Below, piece after piece: positions 17,761 to 26,238 of a stretch of DNA of 42,302 bases (its first letter is position 1; each line of letters begins with the position of its first letter). The position numbers and the translations under genes are program-made. The notes beneath the pieces are model-generated. The model worked only from the letters and a program-made list of their open reading frames with translations, searched no databases and was not told the DNA's origin. Origin of the DNA: Teichococcus wenyumeiae (GTDB lineage: Bacteria; Pseudomonadota; Alphaproteobacteria; Acetobacterales; Acetobacteraceae); contig NZ_RFLX01000028.1 of assembly GCF_003696345.1 (NCBI RefSeq), positions 1-42,302 of the forward strand, in the 5' to 3' direction.

Positions 17761-18420
17761 CCGCAGCAGGCTGGCGCCACCACCTTCTTTGCCAGATCCT
17801 TGACTGGATAAGAAAGAGATTGAAACGAGTCACGCTTAGTTCAACGCGCTATGGGTTTGGATGCCGCAACACGGCTGTCAATGATTACGGGATATCCATC
17901 GGGAAAGCTGCACTTCTGGATACTGCTTCTTCTTGCCTGGCGATATCCAGAGGCTTCAGGCAGCGGATTGTCGAACCAGTTCGGCGCCGACAGCGTTGCC
18001 TGATGGGTTTTGTGGGCGGCCTCAATGAGCCTGTTCCTGCTCTTCTATCCCCAGCCCGGCTGCATGGTGCAGACTACACAGGGGCCGGCGACCTGCCGCC
18101 TTGGCCTCCCGGCCCGGGCAGCTACCATGCTGCTGTTCGTCCTGGCATCGTCGGGCTGACGGGCGTCCGGATGGCTTCCTGCTGCTGTAGGGAGTGACCT
18201 GGGTGTCGCTGATCCTGATCTACATCACCGACATGCGGCGCATGCCCCTGCTCGAGGCCAGGTCCAGGCTGCTGGCGGGCAGCTGCGGCTGAAGCCGTGG
18301 CGGGTGAGCCGGCACCCCGGGGCTGGACTGCCCGCCGCAATTTACCGTTTATGCGCGGGACGAGCGCCGCCCGATGTTCTAGAGGAGGTTCCGAACACCG
18401 GCTCCGGAGTTGCCTCGACG
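17761..18420. other. Long non-coding stretch with possible gene relics
   Basis: About 660 bp lie between the narK upstream region and the pfkB gene. No intact gene is supported. A short plus-strand frame at 17881-18003 reads MITGYPSGKLHFWILLLLAW; GKLHFW is typical of haem-copper oxidase subunit I, so it may be a relic, but the rest does not fit. A further short frame near 18196-18292 (VSLILIYITDMRRMP) looks like the end of a membrane protein. GAGGAGG at 18381-18387 has no good start behind it at normal spacing. Confidence 0.3.
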
Positions 18421-19383
18421 ATGTCATCCCGAATTACCACGCTGACGCTGAACCCGACCATCGACGTGGCCAGCGAGGCCGAGGCGGTGCATCCGGTCCG
18501 CAAGGTGCGGACCTTCAATGAGCGGCAGGACCCCGGCGGGGGCGGCGTGAACGTCTCGCGGGTGGTGTGGGAACTGGGCGGCGAGACCCTGGCGATCATC
18601 CTGGCAGGCGGGGTGACGGGGCGCCTTTTGGAGGAGCTGCTGGACAGCGCTGGCGTTGCCAGGCGCAGCATCCCCATCGCCGGACGGACACGGATCAGCC
18701 AGACGGTGCTCGACCGCAGCAGCGGGCAGGAATACCGCTTCGTCCCGGAGGGGCCCACCGTCAGCGAGGCGGAATGGGGCGCAGCCCTTGAGGCCCTCAG
18801 GGACGTCGGGGGAGGGTGGCTCGTCGCCAGCGGCAGCCTGCCGACAGGCGTGCCGAAAGACTTCTACACCCGCGCGGCCGTCATCGGCAGGGAGCGCGGG
18901 TTGCATCTGGTGGTCGATACCTCGGGCGAGGCACTGCGCCTCGCGCTGGAGCAGGGCGGCATCGAACTGGTGAAACCCAGCCGGGGCGAGTTCGAGAGCC
19001 TGGTCGGCCGCCCGCTGCGCGGGAATGGCGAGCTGGAACAGGCGGCCGTGGAGCTGGTCCGCTCCGGCCGGGTCGCCCATGTTGCCGTCACCCTCGGCGG
19101 GGACGGGGCCGTGCTGGCCACGGCGGAAGGGGCGCTGCGGCTGCCCGCGCTGGATGTGCAGGTGCGGGGCGCGGTCGGGGCGGGGGACAGCTTCCTGGCC
19201 GCGATGACGCTGGCCCTGGCCCGGGGCGCCACGGCGGCGGATGCCTTCGCCTGGGGCGTCGCGGCGGGGGCGGCAGCGGTGTCCAACGCCGGCACGGCGC
19301 ATCCATCAAGGGCGGAAGTCGAAGCCCTGCGGCGGCAGGTCAGAGACATTCCCATGGGCGTCATGCTGGGTGAGGGGCACTGA
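18421..19383 (+). CDS. pfkB: PfkB-type (minor) 6-phosphofructokinase
   Basis: This 320-aa ribokinase-family sugar kinase phosphorylates fructose 6-phosphate to fructose 1,6-bisphosphate with ATP. The N-terminal TLTLNPTIDVASEAE, the glycine-rich PGGGGVNVSRVVWELGG, the middle ASGSLPTGVP and IELVKPSRGEFESLV, and the C-terminal GAVGAGDSFLAAM with the catalytic Asp all follow E. coli PfkB closely, more than 1-phosphofructokinase or tagatose kinase. ATG 18421 fits the homology; the frame runs upstream to 18304 without similarity. The ribosome-binding site is weak (CCGGAG 14 nt upstream). Glucokinase follows after 2 nt, so both form an operon that feeds glucose into upper glycolysis. Tagatose 6-phosphate kinase activity cannot be excluded. 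Confidence 0.88.
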   Translation: MSSRITTLTLNPTIDVASEAEAVHPVRKVRTFNERQDPGGGGVNVSRVVWELGGETLAIILAGGVTGRLLEELLDSAGVARRSIPIAGRTRISQTVLDRSSGQEYRFVPEGPTVSEAEWGAALEALRDVGGGWLVASGSLPTGVPKDFYTRAAVIGRERGLHLVVDTSGEALRLALEQGGIELVKPSRGEFESLVGRPLRGNGELEQAAVELVRSGRVAHVAVTLGGDGAVLATAEGALRLPALDVQVRGAVGAGDSFLAAMTLALARGATAADAFAWGVAAGAAAVSNAGTAHPSRAEVEALRRQVRDIPMGVMLGEGH

Positions 19384-19385
19384 CC

Positions 19386-20312
19386 GTGCGGCTTGTTGGC
19401 GACATCGGCGGAACGAATGCGCGTTTCGCGCTCTGCGGGCCTGACGGAACCCCCAAGGATGAGCGGAAGCTGCCGGTGAGGGAATATTCCGGGCTTGTCG
19501 AGGCGGCGCAGGCTTATCTGGCGGGGCGGGAGGTGGAGGAGGCGGTCTTCGCCGTGGCCGCGCCCGTTGTCGGGGGTGCGGCGGACTTCACGAACAGTTC
19601 CTGGCGCTTCACCGTTCCTGAGGCCAGGGAGCGTCTGGGCCTGCGGAGCCTGACCGTGATCAACGACTTCGTGGCTCAGGCCTGGGCTGTGCACGGAATG
19701 GCTTCGGCGGATTTCCATCCGCTGAAGCCCGGCGTCGCGAAGCCGGGACGTCCGCGCGTGGTGATCGGTCCGGGCACCGGACTGGGCGTCGCCTTTCTGC
19801 TGCGGGATGGGGAGCGGCCGATGGTGCTGGCAAGCGAGGCGGGGCACAGCTCCTTCTCGCCCCAGGACGAGCGGCAGGCCGAGATCCTAGCCAAGCTGCG
19901 GCGGGAGTTCGGGCATGTCTCGACGGAGCGGCTGCTCTCCGGGCCTGGACTTATGCGTATGGCGAATGGGTTGGCAGAGTTGGAAGAGCGGAAGGAGCGG
20001 TTCGGCGCTCCGCCCGAGGTGAGCCAGGGGGCGGCGGAAGGATGCGCGCTCTGCCTGGAAGCAGTACGGATGTTCTCCGCCATCCTAGGTGCCACGGCAG
20101 GGGATCTGGTGCTGACCTTGCTGGCCGATGGCGGTGTGCATGTCACAGGCGGGCTTTGCCGCAACCTTGGGCCACTGTTGGATGTGGAGGCCATGGTGCA
20201 GGGCTTCACGGCCAAAGGGCGTCTGGCGGGTTATCTGGAGACGGTGCCGGTCGACCAGGTCACGCGGCCCCATTCCGGGCTGCTCGGTGCGGCCCTGCAT
20301 CGGGCGGCATGA
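19386..20312 (+). CDS. glk: Glucokinase
   Basis: This 308-aa ATP-dependent glucokinase is of the proteobacterial Glk family and makes glucose 6-phosphate. It shows the phosphate-1 motif VGDIGGTNARFAL at the start, LTVINDFVAQAWA, IGPGTGLGVAFLL, EAGHSSFSP with the conserved sugar-binding region, and a C-terminal VHVTGGLCRN motif. GTG 19386 is used because it precedes the conserved motif directly and has GAGGGG upstream at the end of pfkB; the spacing to pfkB is 2 nt. The next gene is convergent, with 112 bp between them in which no terminator is evident. Confidence 0.93.
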   Translation: MRLVGDIGGTNARFALCGPDGTPKDERKLPVREYSGLVEAAQAYLAGREVEEAVFAVAAPVVGGAADFTNSSWRFTVPEARERLGLRSLTVINDFVAQAWAVHGMASADFHPLKPGVAKPGRPRVVIGPGTGLGVAFLLRDGERPMVLASEAGHSSFSPQDERQAEILAKLRREFGHVSTERLLSGPGLMRMANGLAELEERKERFGAPPEVSQGAAEGCALCLEAVRMFSAILGATAGDLVLTLLADGGVHVTGGLCRNLGPLLDVEAMVQGFTAKGRLAGYLETVPVDQVTRPHSGLLGAALHRAA

Positions 20313-20424
20313 AGGCGCCGTTCTGCCGCACGCAGGCAGCCGGCTCCCCTCGGCAGGATGGCGCGTCGCTTCGGCGGGTTCCGGGGCGGGAGGCAAGGCG
20401 GCCGGCATGGCCCTTGGCCTCCCG

Positions 20425-23250
20425 CTACCCGGCTTGGTGCGAAGCCCTGACAGCCCGGCCGATCAGCTTGCTCAATTCGCGCAGCCAGAGCACCGAACTC
20501 GCGACGGCGACGCAGCTCAGCCAGTCGCTCAGGCTTAGCGGCACGGTGGAGAAGGCCTGCTGAAGCAGGGGCAGGTAAATCACCACGGCCTGCAGCGCCA
20601 CGGAGAACAGGATGGCAGCCCAGAGCCAGGGATTGACGAAGAGGTTGCGGAAGGCGCTCTCCTCGTCGGACCTGGCGTTCAGGACATTGAAGAGCTGGAA
20701 CAGCGTCAGCGTCGTGAAAGCCATCGTCTGCCCGTAGCGCAGGTCGCCGGAACCCTCGATCATCCCGCCCGGCAGCGACAGGTCGAGTATGAACAGCGTC
20801 CCCGCCGCCATGATGGCGCCGACGAAGAATATGCCGGCCCACATGCGGTAGGTGATGACCGCCTCGCTCCGGGGGCGCGGTGGCTGGACCATGGTGCCCG
20901 CGTCCACCGGGTCCATGCCGAGTGCCAGGGCCGGCGCACCATCCGTGACGAGGTTGATCCACAGGATCTGCGTCGCCAGCAGTGGCAGCGCCACGCCGCC
21001 GCCCGCCATGGCCGTCAGGCCGATGGCATCGGCCAGCAACACACCGAAGAACATCGTCGCGACCTCGCCGATATTCGATGACAGCAGGTAGCGGAGGAAC
21101 TTGCGGATATTGGCGAAAATGGCACGGCCTTCCTCCACGGCGGCGACGATCGTGGCGAAGTTGTCATCGGCCAGCACGATGTCCGCCGCCTCCTTGGAGA
21201 CATCGGTGCCGGTGATGCCCATGGCCACGCCGATATCGGCCGCTTTCAGCGCGGGGGCGTCATTCACGCCATCCCCTGTCATGGCCATGGTCGCGCCCTG
21301 GCTCTGCAAGGTCCTGACGATGCGCAGCTTGTGCTCGGGATTGACGCGCGCATAAACCGAGACGTCGCGGAGGGTACGGCGCAGCGCGTCATCCGGCATC
21401 GCCTGCAACTCAGCCCCTGTCACCACGCCGCCGTCATGGGCGATGCCGAGCTCGCGGGCGATCGCCACGGCTGTGCTGGGATGGTCGCCGGTGATCATGA
21501 TCGGGCGGATGCCGGCGCTGCGGGCCTGCGCCACGGCCAGCTTCACCTCCTCGCGCGGCGGGTCGATCATGCCGACCAGCCCGAGAAAGACGAGACCTTG
21601 CTCCAGCGCCTCGTCAGGATGATCCTGCGCCGCCATGCCCTGCGGCAGCGAGCGGAACGCGATTCCGAGGGTGCGCAGGGCTTGGCCGGCAAGCTCTTCA
21701 TGGGCGCTCATGATGGCCGCCCGGCGCTGGGCGCTCAGGGCGCGCGTCTCCTCTCCCACGAGCTCATGCGTGCAGCGCTCCAGCAGCACGTCCGGCGCGC
21801 CCTTGGTGAAGGCGGTCAGGTGGTCCTGGCACTGGGCGTCGCTGTGCAAGGTGCTCATGAGCTTGCGCTCGGAGGAAAAGGGCACCTCCCCAACGCGGGG
21901 AAAGCGGGCCTCCAGCATCTCACCCTCCAGCCCCACCTTGCGCGCGGCGACGATCAGCGCGCCCTCGGTCGGATCACCCTGCACGATCCAGCGCCCGTCC
22001 TCGGCCTCCTGCAGCGCGGCGTTGTTGGCGCGCTCCGCCGCCGAGAGCGTGCGCAGGAGTTCGGTGCGCAGGCTGCCGTCAATGCCTCCACCGCCCGCCC
22101 GCCGTACCTCGCCCAGGGGCGCGTAGCCAGCGCCTTCCAGCTCCACGTCGCCGCTTGCCGTGACCACCCGGCGCACTGTCATCTCGTTCCTGGTCAGCGT
22201 GCCGGTCTTGTCGGAGGCGATGACGTTGGCCGCGCCAAGGGTCTCCACCGCGGCGAGGTGGCGCACGATGGCCTTGCGCCGGGCCATGCGCTGCACGCCG
22301 ATGGACAGCACGGCCGTGATCACCGCCGGCAGCCCTTCCGGCACCGCCGCGACAGCCAGGGCGACGCCAAGGATCAGCACGTCGAAAATGGCCCGGACGC
22401 CCTGCACATCCTCCACCAACAGGATGGTGCCCACCATCACCACGGCGATGGCGATGACGATGATCCCGAGCATGCGGCCGACGCGGTCCAGTTCCCGCTG
22501 CAGCGGCGTCCGCTCCTCAGGTGCCGATTGCAGCATGCCCGCGATGCGGCCCATCTCTGTTTGCATGGCGGTGGCCGTGACCACCGCGCGGCCATGGCCA
22601 TAAACCACGGCCGTGCCGCTGAAGAGCATGTTGGAGCAGTCACCCAGCCCTACTTCGGCCGCGAGGGCACCAGCCTGCTTCGGGACGGGCAGGCTTTCGC
22701 CTGTCAGCGTGGCCTCGGCGGTCTGCAAGGCGGCGGAGTGGATGATCCGGGCATCCGCCGGAATGGTATCCCCTTCCTCGACCAGGATGAGGTCGCCGGG
22801 CACCAGCTCGGCCGCGGGGATGCTTCGCTGCTCGCCATCGCGGATGACCCTGGCATGGGCAGCCGACATCTGGCGAAGGGCGGCCACCGCCTGCTCGGCC
22901 CGCGCCTGCTGGACATAGCCCATGAGGGCATTGAGCAGCACCACGGCCAGGATCGCCATGGCCTCATAGGGCAGCGCCGCGTCACGTTCGAGCAGCCAGA
23001 GGGTGGCGGAGACCAGGGCGGCGACCAGCAGCAGGATCACCAGCATGTCCTGGAACTGAGCCAGGAACTTCCGCCAGGCCGGGACCGGCTTCTCGCCGGT
23101 CAGCTCATTGCGGCCGTGGCGGGACAGCCGCAGCTGCGCCTCCTCCACGGATAGTCCGCGTTGCGGGTCCGTGCCCAGGCCCTCCAACACCTCAGCCGCT
23201 GCCTGCCGGTAGGGCGGCGCCCCGTTTTGCCCTGCGCCTATATCCATCAT
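20425..23250 (-). CDS. P2-type cation-transporting ATPase (Ca2+-ATPase-like)
   Basis: This 941-aa inner-membrane ATP-driven cation pump has the N-terminal cation-ATPase domain (about 15-85), actuator motif TGES (183-186), membrane helix 4 motif PEGLP (304-308), phosphorylation site DKTGT with Asp347, hinge TGDGVNDAPALK, and helix 6 ILWINLVTDGAPALALG. PEGLP and NLVTD-PA match SERCA/PMR1-like Ca2+ pumps; bacterial members may move Ca2+, Mn2+ or Na+, so the ion is uncertain. There is no heavy-metal-binding domain. ATG 23250 has GAGGA upstream; the second Met is an alternative. It lies 90 bp after the dehydrogenase gene on the same strand and may share its transcript. Confidence 0.92.
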   Translation of the reverse strand: MMDIGAGQNGAPPYRQAAAEVLEGLGTDPQRGLSVEEAQLRLSRHGRNELTGEKPVPAWRKFLAQFQDMLVILLLVAALVSATLWLLERDAALPYEAMAILAVVLLNALMGYVQQARAEQAVAALRQMSAAHARVIRDGEQRSIPAAELVPGDLILVEEGDTIPADARIIHSAALQTAEATLTGESLPVPKQAGALAAEVGLGDCSNMLFSGTAVVYGHGRAVVTATAMQTEMGRIAGMLQSAPEERTPLQRELDRVGRMLGIIVIAIAVVMVGTILLVEDVQGVRAIFDVLILGVALAVAAVPEGLPAVITAVLSIGVQRMARRKAIVRHLAAVETLGAANVIASDKTGTLTRNEMTVRRVVTASGDVELEGAGYAPLGEVRRAGGGGIDGSLRTELLRTLSAAERANNAALQEAEDGRWIVQGDPTEGALIVAARKVGLEGEMLEARFPRVGEVPFSSERKLMSTLHSDAQCQDHLTAFTKGAPDVLLERCTHELVGEETRALSAQRRAAIMSAHEELAGQALRTLGIAFRSLPQGMAAQDHPDEALEQGLVFLGLVGMIDPPREEVKLAVAQARSAGIRPIMITGDHPSTAVAIARELGIAHDGGVVTGAELQAMPDDALRRTLRDVSVYARVNPEHKLRIVRTLQSQGATMAMTGDGVNDAPALKAADIGVAMGITGTDVSKEAADIVLADDNFATIVAAVEEGRAIFANIRKFLRYLLSSNIGEVATMFFGVLLADAIGLTAMAGGGVALPLLATQILWINLVTDGAPALALGMDPVDAGTMVQPPRPRSEAVITYRMWAGIFFVGAIMAAGTLFILDLSLPGGMIEGSGDLRYGQTMAFTTLTLFQLFNVLNARSDEESAFRNLFVNPWLWAAILFSVALQAVVIYLPLLQQAFSTVPLSLSDWLSCVAVASSVLWLRELSKLIGRAVRASHQAG

Positions 23251-23278
23251 GTCCGCTGCCCATCCTCGGCTGACAGGC

Positions 23279-23312
23279 CCGCCCTGCCGCCAGAGGACAG
23301 GCAGCAGGGCGG
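23279..23312 (-). other. Hairpin in the dehydrogenase/ATPase gap
   Basis: CCGCCCTGC (23279-23287) pairs with GCAGGGCGG (23304-23312) around a 16-nt loop. No T-run follows on the minus strand, so it is not a clear terminator; it may only modulate read-through from the dehydrogenase gene into the ATPase gene. Confidence 0.3.
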
Positions 23313-23340
23313 CCTCAATGACCCCTTCAAGCCGGGAAGC

Positions 23341-24303
23341 TCAGGACGCAGTCCGGAGCGGGAGCGCCTCCAGCCCTGCCTGGATCGCCTCTCGCAGCAC
23401 CTCGGCGCTATGTCGCAGCGCCTTCTCCTCGGCCATGTCGAGCGGTGGCAGGAATGGCGCCGACGCCCCCTTGGCCGAGAGCACATGCGGCAAGGAGACG
23501 CAGGTCTCCTGCACACCCATCAGTTCCTCCATGAAGGTGGAGACGCTGAAGATCACATGCTCATCGTTCACGACAGCCCGGGTGAGGCGCGCGATGCAGC
23601 CGCCGATGCCGAAGTTGGAGACGCCCTTGCCTTCCTTGATCCGGTAGGCCGAGGTCCTGACTTCCTTGGTCATCGCCTCCCGCATCTCGGGCGGCAGCGG
23701 GCGGCCCAGCTTTTCCGCGAAATCGGTCAACGGCATGCCGGCGATCTGTGCGCCGCTCCAGTGCAGCACCTCGGAATCGCCATGCTCGCCCAGGACATTG
23801 GCATGGACCGAGCTGGGCGAGACGCCGAGGTGCTGCGCCAGCCGGTCGCGGAACCGTGCCGAATCCAGCGTGCAGCCGGTGCCGATGGCGCGCCCGCGCG
23901 GCACCCCGAAGCGCCGCACGGCTACCGCCGGCATCACGTCCACCGGGTTGGTGGCGAAGAGCAGCACCGCGTCCGGCACCACCGCCAGCACCCGCTCCAG
24001 CACCGAGGCCACGACACCCACGTTCGCCGCCAGCAGGTCCAGCCGGGTCTGGCCGGGCTTCAGGCTGGTGCCGGCCGTCACCACCACCACCTGCGTGCCG
24101 GCCAGATCCGCATAGTCCCCGGCCTTGATGACGGCGGGGCTGCCGAAGGCGGCGGCATGGGCGATATCCGCGGCCTCGGACCTGGCGCGCGCCTGGTCCA
24201 TGTCCAGCAGCACGATCTCGCTGACCCCCGGCACATTGGCCAGCAGATAGCCGGCGGCGGCGCCCACCAGACCGGCACCGATGATGGCGACCTTGCCCTG
24301 CAT
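23341..24303 (-). CDS. LDH/MDH-family NAD-dependent 2-hydroxyacid dehydrogenase with unusual specificity loop
   Basis: This 320-aa protein has the Rossmann motif GAGLVGAAAG (9-18), an acidic end of beta-2 (LLDMD, favouring NAD), ATNPVDVM, the Asp-Arg pair in LDSARFRDRL and the catalytic His in GEHGDSEV. The substrate loop reads GTSLKPGQTRLDLL: aligned to lactate dehydrogenase, position 102 (Gln in LDH, Arg in MDH) is Leu81 here, while the catalytic Arg109 is kept (Arg87). So neither lactate nor malate is a safe substrate; a 2-hydroxyacid with another side chain is possible. The start ATG 24303 overlaps the transporter stop by one base (TGATG), so transporter and enzyme are co-translated. A longer frame back to 24930 is antisense overlap only. 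Confidence 0.85.
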   Translation of the reverse strand: MQGKVAIIGAGLVGAAAGYLLANVPGVSEIVLLDMDQARARSEAADIAHAAAFGSPAVIKAGDYADLAGTQVVVVTAGTSLKPGQTRLDLLAANVGVVASVLERVLAVVPDAVLLFATNPVDVMPAVAVRRFGVPRGRAIGTGCTLDSARFRDRLAQHLGVSPSSVHANVLGEHGDSEVLHWSGAQIAGMPLTDFAEKLGRPLPPEMREAMTKEVRTSAYRIKEGKGVSNFGIGGCIARLTRAVVNDEHVIFSVSTFMEELMGVQETCVSLPHVLSAKGASAPFLPPLDMAEEKALRHSAEVLREAIQAGLEALPLRTAS

Positions 24304-25784
24304 CACAGCACTCCCATCATCGGCCAGATCGTCGCGGAAAACAGGACCAGCAGCGCCAGCCCGGCCAGTGTGACCACAATCCCGACCTTCGCGAACTGCA
24401 GCGTCGAGAAGGCACCCGTCGCGTAGCACAGCATGTTCTGCGGCGCGTTGGTGGGCAGGATGAAGCCGAAGGATACGACCATGGCCTGGATCATCACGAT
24501 GCCGAAGATCGTCTCCTGGCCATAGGGCAGGGTCTGGGCGAAGGCGATCATGATCGGGATCAGCGTGCTCGCGAGCCCGGTGGCCGAGGCGAAACCCAGA
24601 TGCAACAGGATACTGAAGAGGGAGAGCGCCCCCACCACCACCGCGACCGGCATCGTATCGAGGCCGAGTTTCCCCAGCGTCACGCCCGCCAGCCAGGAAG
24701 CGGCGCCAGTGCGCGAGAGCAGGATGCCGAGCGAGATGCCCGCGGCGAAGAGCACGATCGTGCCCCAGGGAACCTGCTTCTCGGCCTGTGACCAGGTCAT
24801 GACGCCGATACGTGGCATCAGCAGCAGCGCGATGCCCAGCTGGGTCGTCGTGGTGGTGTCCAGCGGGTGCAGTACGCCCTCGGTGGACCACAGCACCAGC
24901 AGCAGCAGGGCCACCAGCATCAGCCGCCACTCCGCAGGTGTCACGGGCCCGAGCTGCGCGACCTCATCCGCCAGGCGCTGCTTCGCTTCCTCCGCCGGCG
25001 GCACATGCGGGCGCAGCAGCACCAGCGAGACAATGAAGAGCACGACGCACATGGACAGGGTGAAGGGCAGCGCGGTGATGAACCATTCGCCCCAGGTCAA
25101 GGTGCGGCCGAAGGAGGCCTGCATGAAGTTCAGGCTGATCAGGTTCTGCGCCGCGCCGGTCTTGATCGCCATGTTGAAGATGGAGCAGGCCTGGGCTGTC
25201 ACGATCATCAATGTGGCGCCAAGGCTGCTCGTCACGGGCAGGCCGAGGGCGGTGGTGATCCCCACCATGATCGGAATGACCGCGCCGACACGCGCCGTGG
25301 CGGAGGGAATGAACAGCGCCAGGACAAAGCCGACGATCATGGCGCCCAGTGTCAGCCGCGCCGGTGAGATGCCGACACGCGACATCACCAGCAGCGCCAC
25401 GCGCCGGTCCAGCCCTGTCAGCTTCAGGGCCACGGCCAGGAACAGCGCCCCCGCCACAAGCAACACGGCGGAGGAGGAAAAGCCGGAGAGCATCTGCCCC
25501 AGCGCCTGCGACGAACTCATCGCGTTGCCGCCTTCGGTGAGCGGCTTGCCCATCAGGCCCAGCACCGCCATGCCGATCAGCACGACCGCGCTGGCCGCCG
25601 GGGAAACACACTCGCTGATCCAGAGGATGATCACTAACACGAGTAGCCCGAGCGCTACCTGTCCCGACGAGCTCAGCCCAGAAGGCGCCGGCAGCATCAG
25701 CACCGCCAGATAGGCCAGCAGCGCCACGGCGAACCACATCAACTTGCGGTTCGATGTTGGTTCAGCGGGTGACATCAGGATCAT
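24303..25784 (-). CDS. DASS (SLC13)-family anion/dicarboxylate transporter
   Basis: This 493-aa inner-membrane protein has about 11-12 hydrophobic segments. It carries the two inverted half motifs of the divalent anion:Na+ symporter family, around FIPSATARVGAVIPI in the first half and LPTNAPQNMLCYATG near the end, plus GFASATGLASTLIPI. Known members carry succinate, malate, tartrate, citrate or sulfate; the substrate here is inferred to be a carboxylate from the dehydrogenase gene that overlaps its stop. The start ATG 25784 has GGAG 7 nt upstream on the minus strand; the longer frame to 26033 shows no transporter-like content. It is divergent from the iron-sulfur gene with about 450 bp between. 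Confidence 0.87.
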   Translation of the reverse strand: MILMSPAEPTSNRKLMWFAVALLAYLAVLMLPAPSGLSSSGQVALGLLVLVIILWISECVSPAASAVVLIGMAVLGLMGKPLTEGGNAMSSSQALGQMLSGFSSSAVLLVAGALFLAVALKLTGLDRRVALLVMSRVGISPARLTLGAMIVGFVLALFIPSATARVGAVIPIMVGITTALGLPVTSSLGATLMIVTAQACSIFNMAIKTGAAQNLISLNFMQASFGRTLTWGEWFITALPFTLSMCVVLFIVSLVLLRPHVPPAEEAKQRLADEVAQLGPVTPAEWRLMLVALLLLVLWSTEGVLHPLDTTTTTQLGIALLLMPRIGVMTWSQAEKQVPWGTIVLFAAGISLGILLSRTGAASWLAGVTLGKLGLDTMPVAVVVGALSLFSILLHLGFASATGLASTLIPIMIAFAQTLPYGQETIFGIVMIQAMVVSFGFILPTNAPQNMLCYATGAFSTLQFAKVGIVVTLAGLALLVLFSATIWPMMGVL

Positions 25785-26238
25785 GATAATCTCCGGAGAA
25801 TCAAGGAGCCCTGTCTGCGGCAGACGGATAAGGCCGCAGCGCATCGCGGAGGCCATGGGTATAACGCGGCGAAGCGGCGGCGGTGCCCCGCGGCAGATCA
25901 GCGCCGCCGGGATGCCAACTTGCGTAACACGTAAAGCTTGCCCTGTCGGCATTGCAGTTCGTAAGATCGCCGGCATCGCGGCTCCTGCCGCACCGGGGCA
26001 CTGAGATGGCAGCCTTTCCGGCAGCCTGTGCACCTTGTTCTCGCTCAGGAAATGAGGTGCGGCCTCAGCCCAGAGGCCGAGGACATCGCGCGATGGTCAG
26101 CGGCTCCGTCTGCTGGCGGAGTTTGTTCTCCCCCCGCTGCTGGTCGCGCATCGTGGCCGTGGAACGATTTTACCCAAATGAGATTATGTAAGTGGCGTGC
26201 TATGTGCTTATGAAGCATGCACTGTGGAGGACGCGTTT
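25785..26238. promoter_or_regulatory. Divergent regulatory region of transporter and reductase operons
   Basis: The stretch of 454 bp holds no supported gene and must contain promoters for both directions. A palindrome-like site lies at 25920-25934. An AT-richer patch around 26168-26190 (with TTTTACCC and ATTATGTAAG) is the best promoter-like part for the plus-strand operon, but no pair of hexamers at 16-18 bp spacing is convincing. Confidence 0.5.
25920..25934 (+). promoter_or_regulatory. Putative operator TTGCGTAACACGTAA
   Basis: TTGCGT and ACGTAA form an inverted repeat with one mismatch and a 3-bp spacer. It lies 136 bp upstream of the transporter ATG and about 305 bp upstream of the iron-sulfur gene start, a plausible place for joint control. 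It does not fit the Crp/Fnr spacing of the narG site. No regulator gene is adjacent, so the binder is unknown. Confidence 0.25.

Noticed and set aside
17881-18003. Short frame with GKLHFW as a real oxidase gene
   Set aside because: Only seven residues fit the family and the downstream sequence does not continue the fold; kept only as a possible relic.
21331-23154. Long plus-strand open frame (607 codons) opposite the P-type ATPase
   Set aside because: All P-type ATPase motifs lie on the minus strand; the opposite frame is His/Gly-rich and has no recognisable domain.
23341-24930. 529-aa dehydrogenase from a start at 24930
   Set aside because: The extra N-terminal part is antiparallel-frame overlap with the transporter gene; the Rossmann motif begins directly after ATG 24303.
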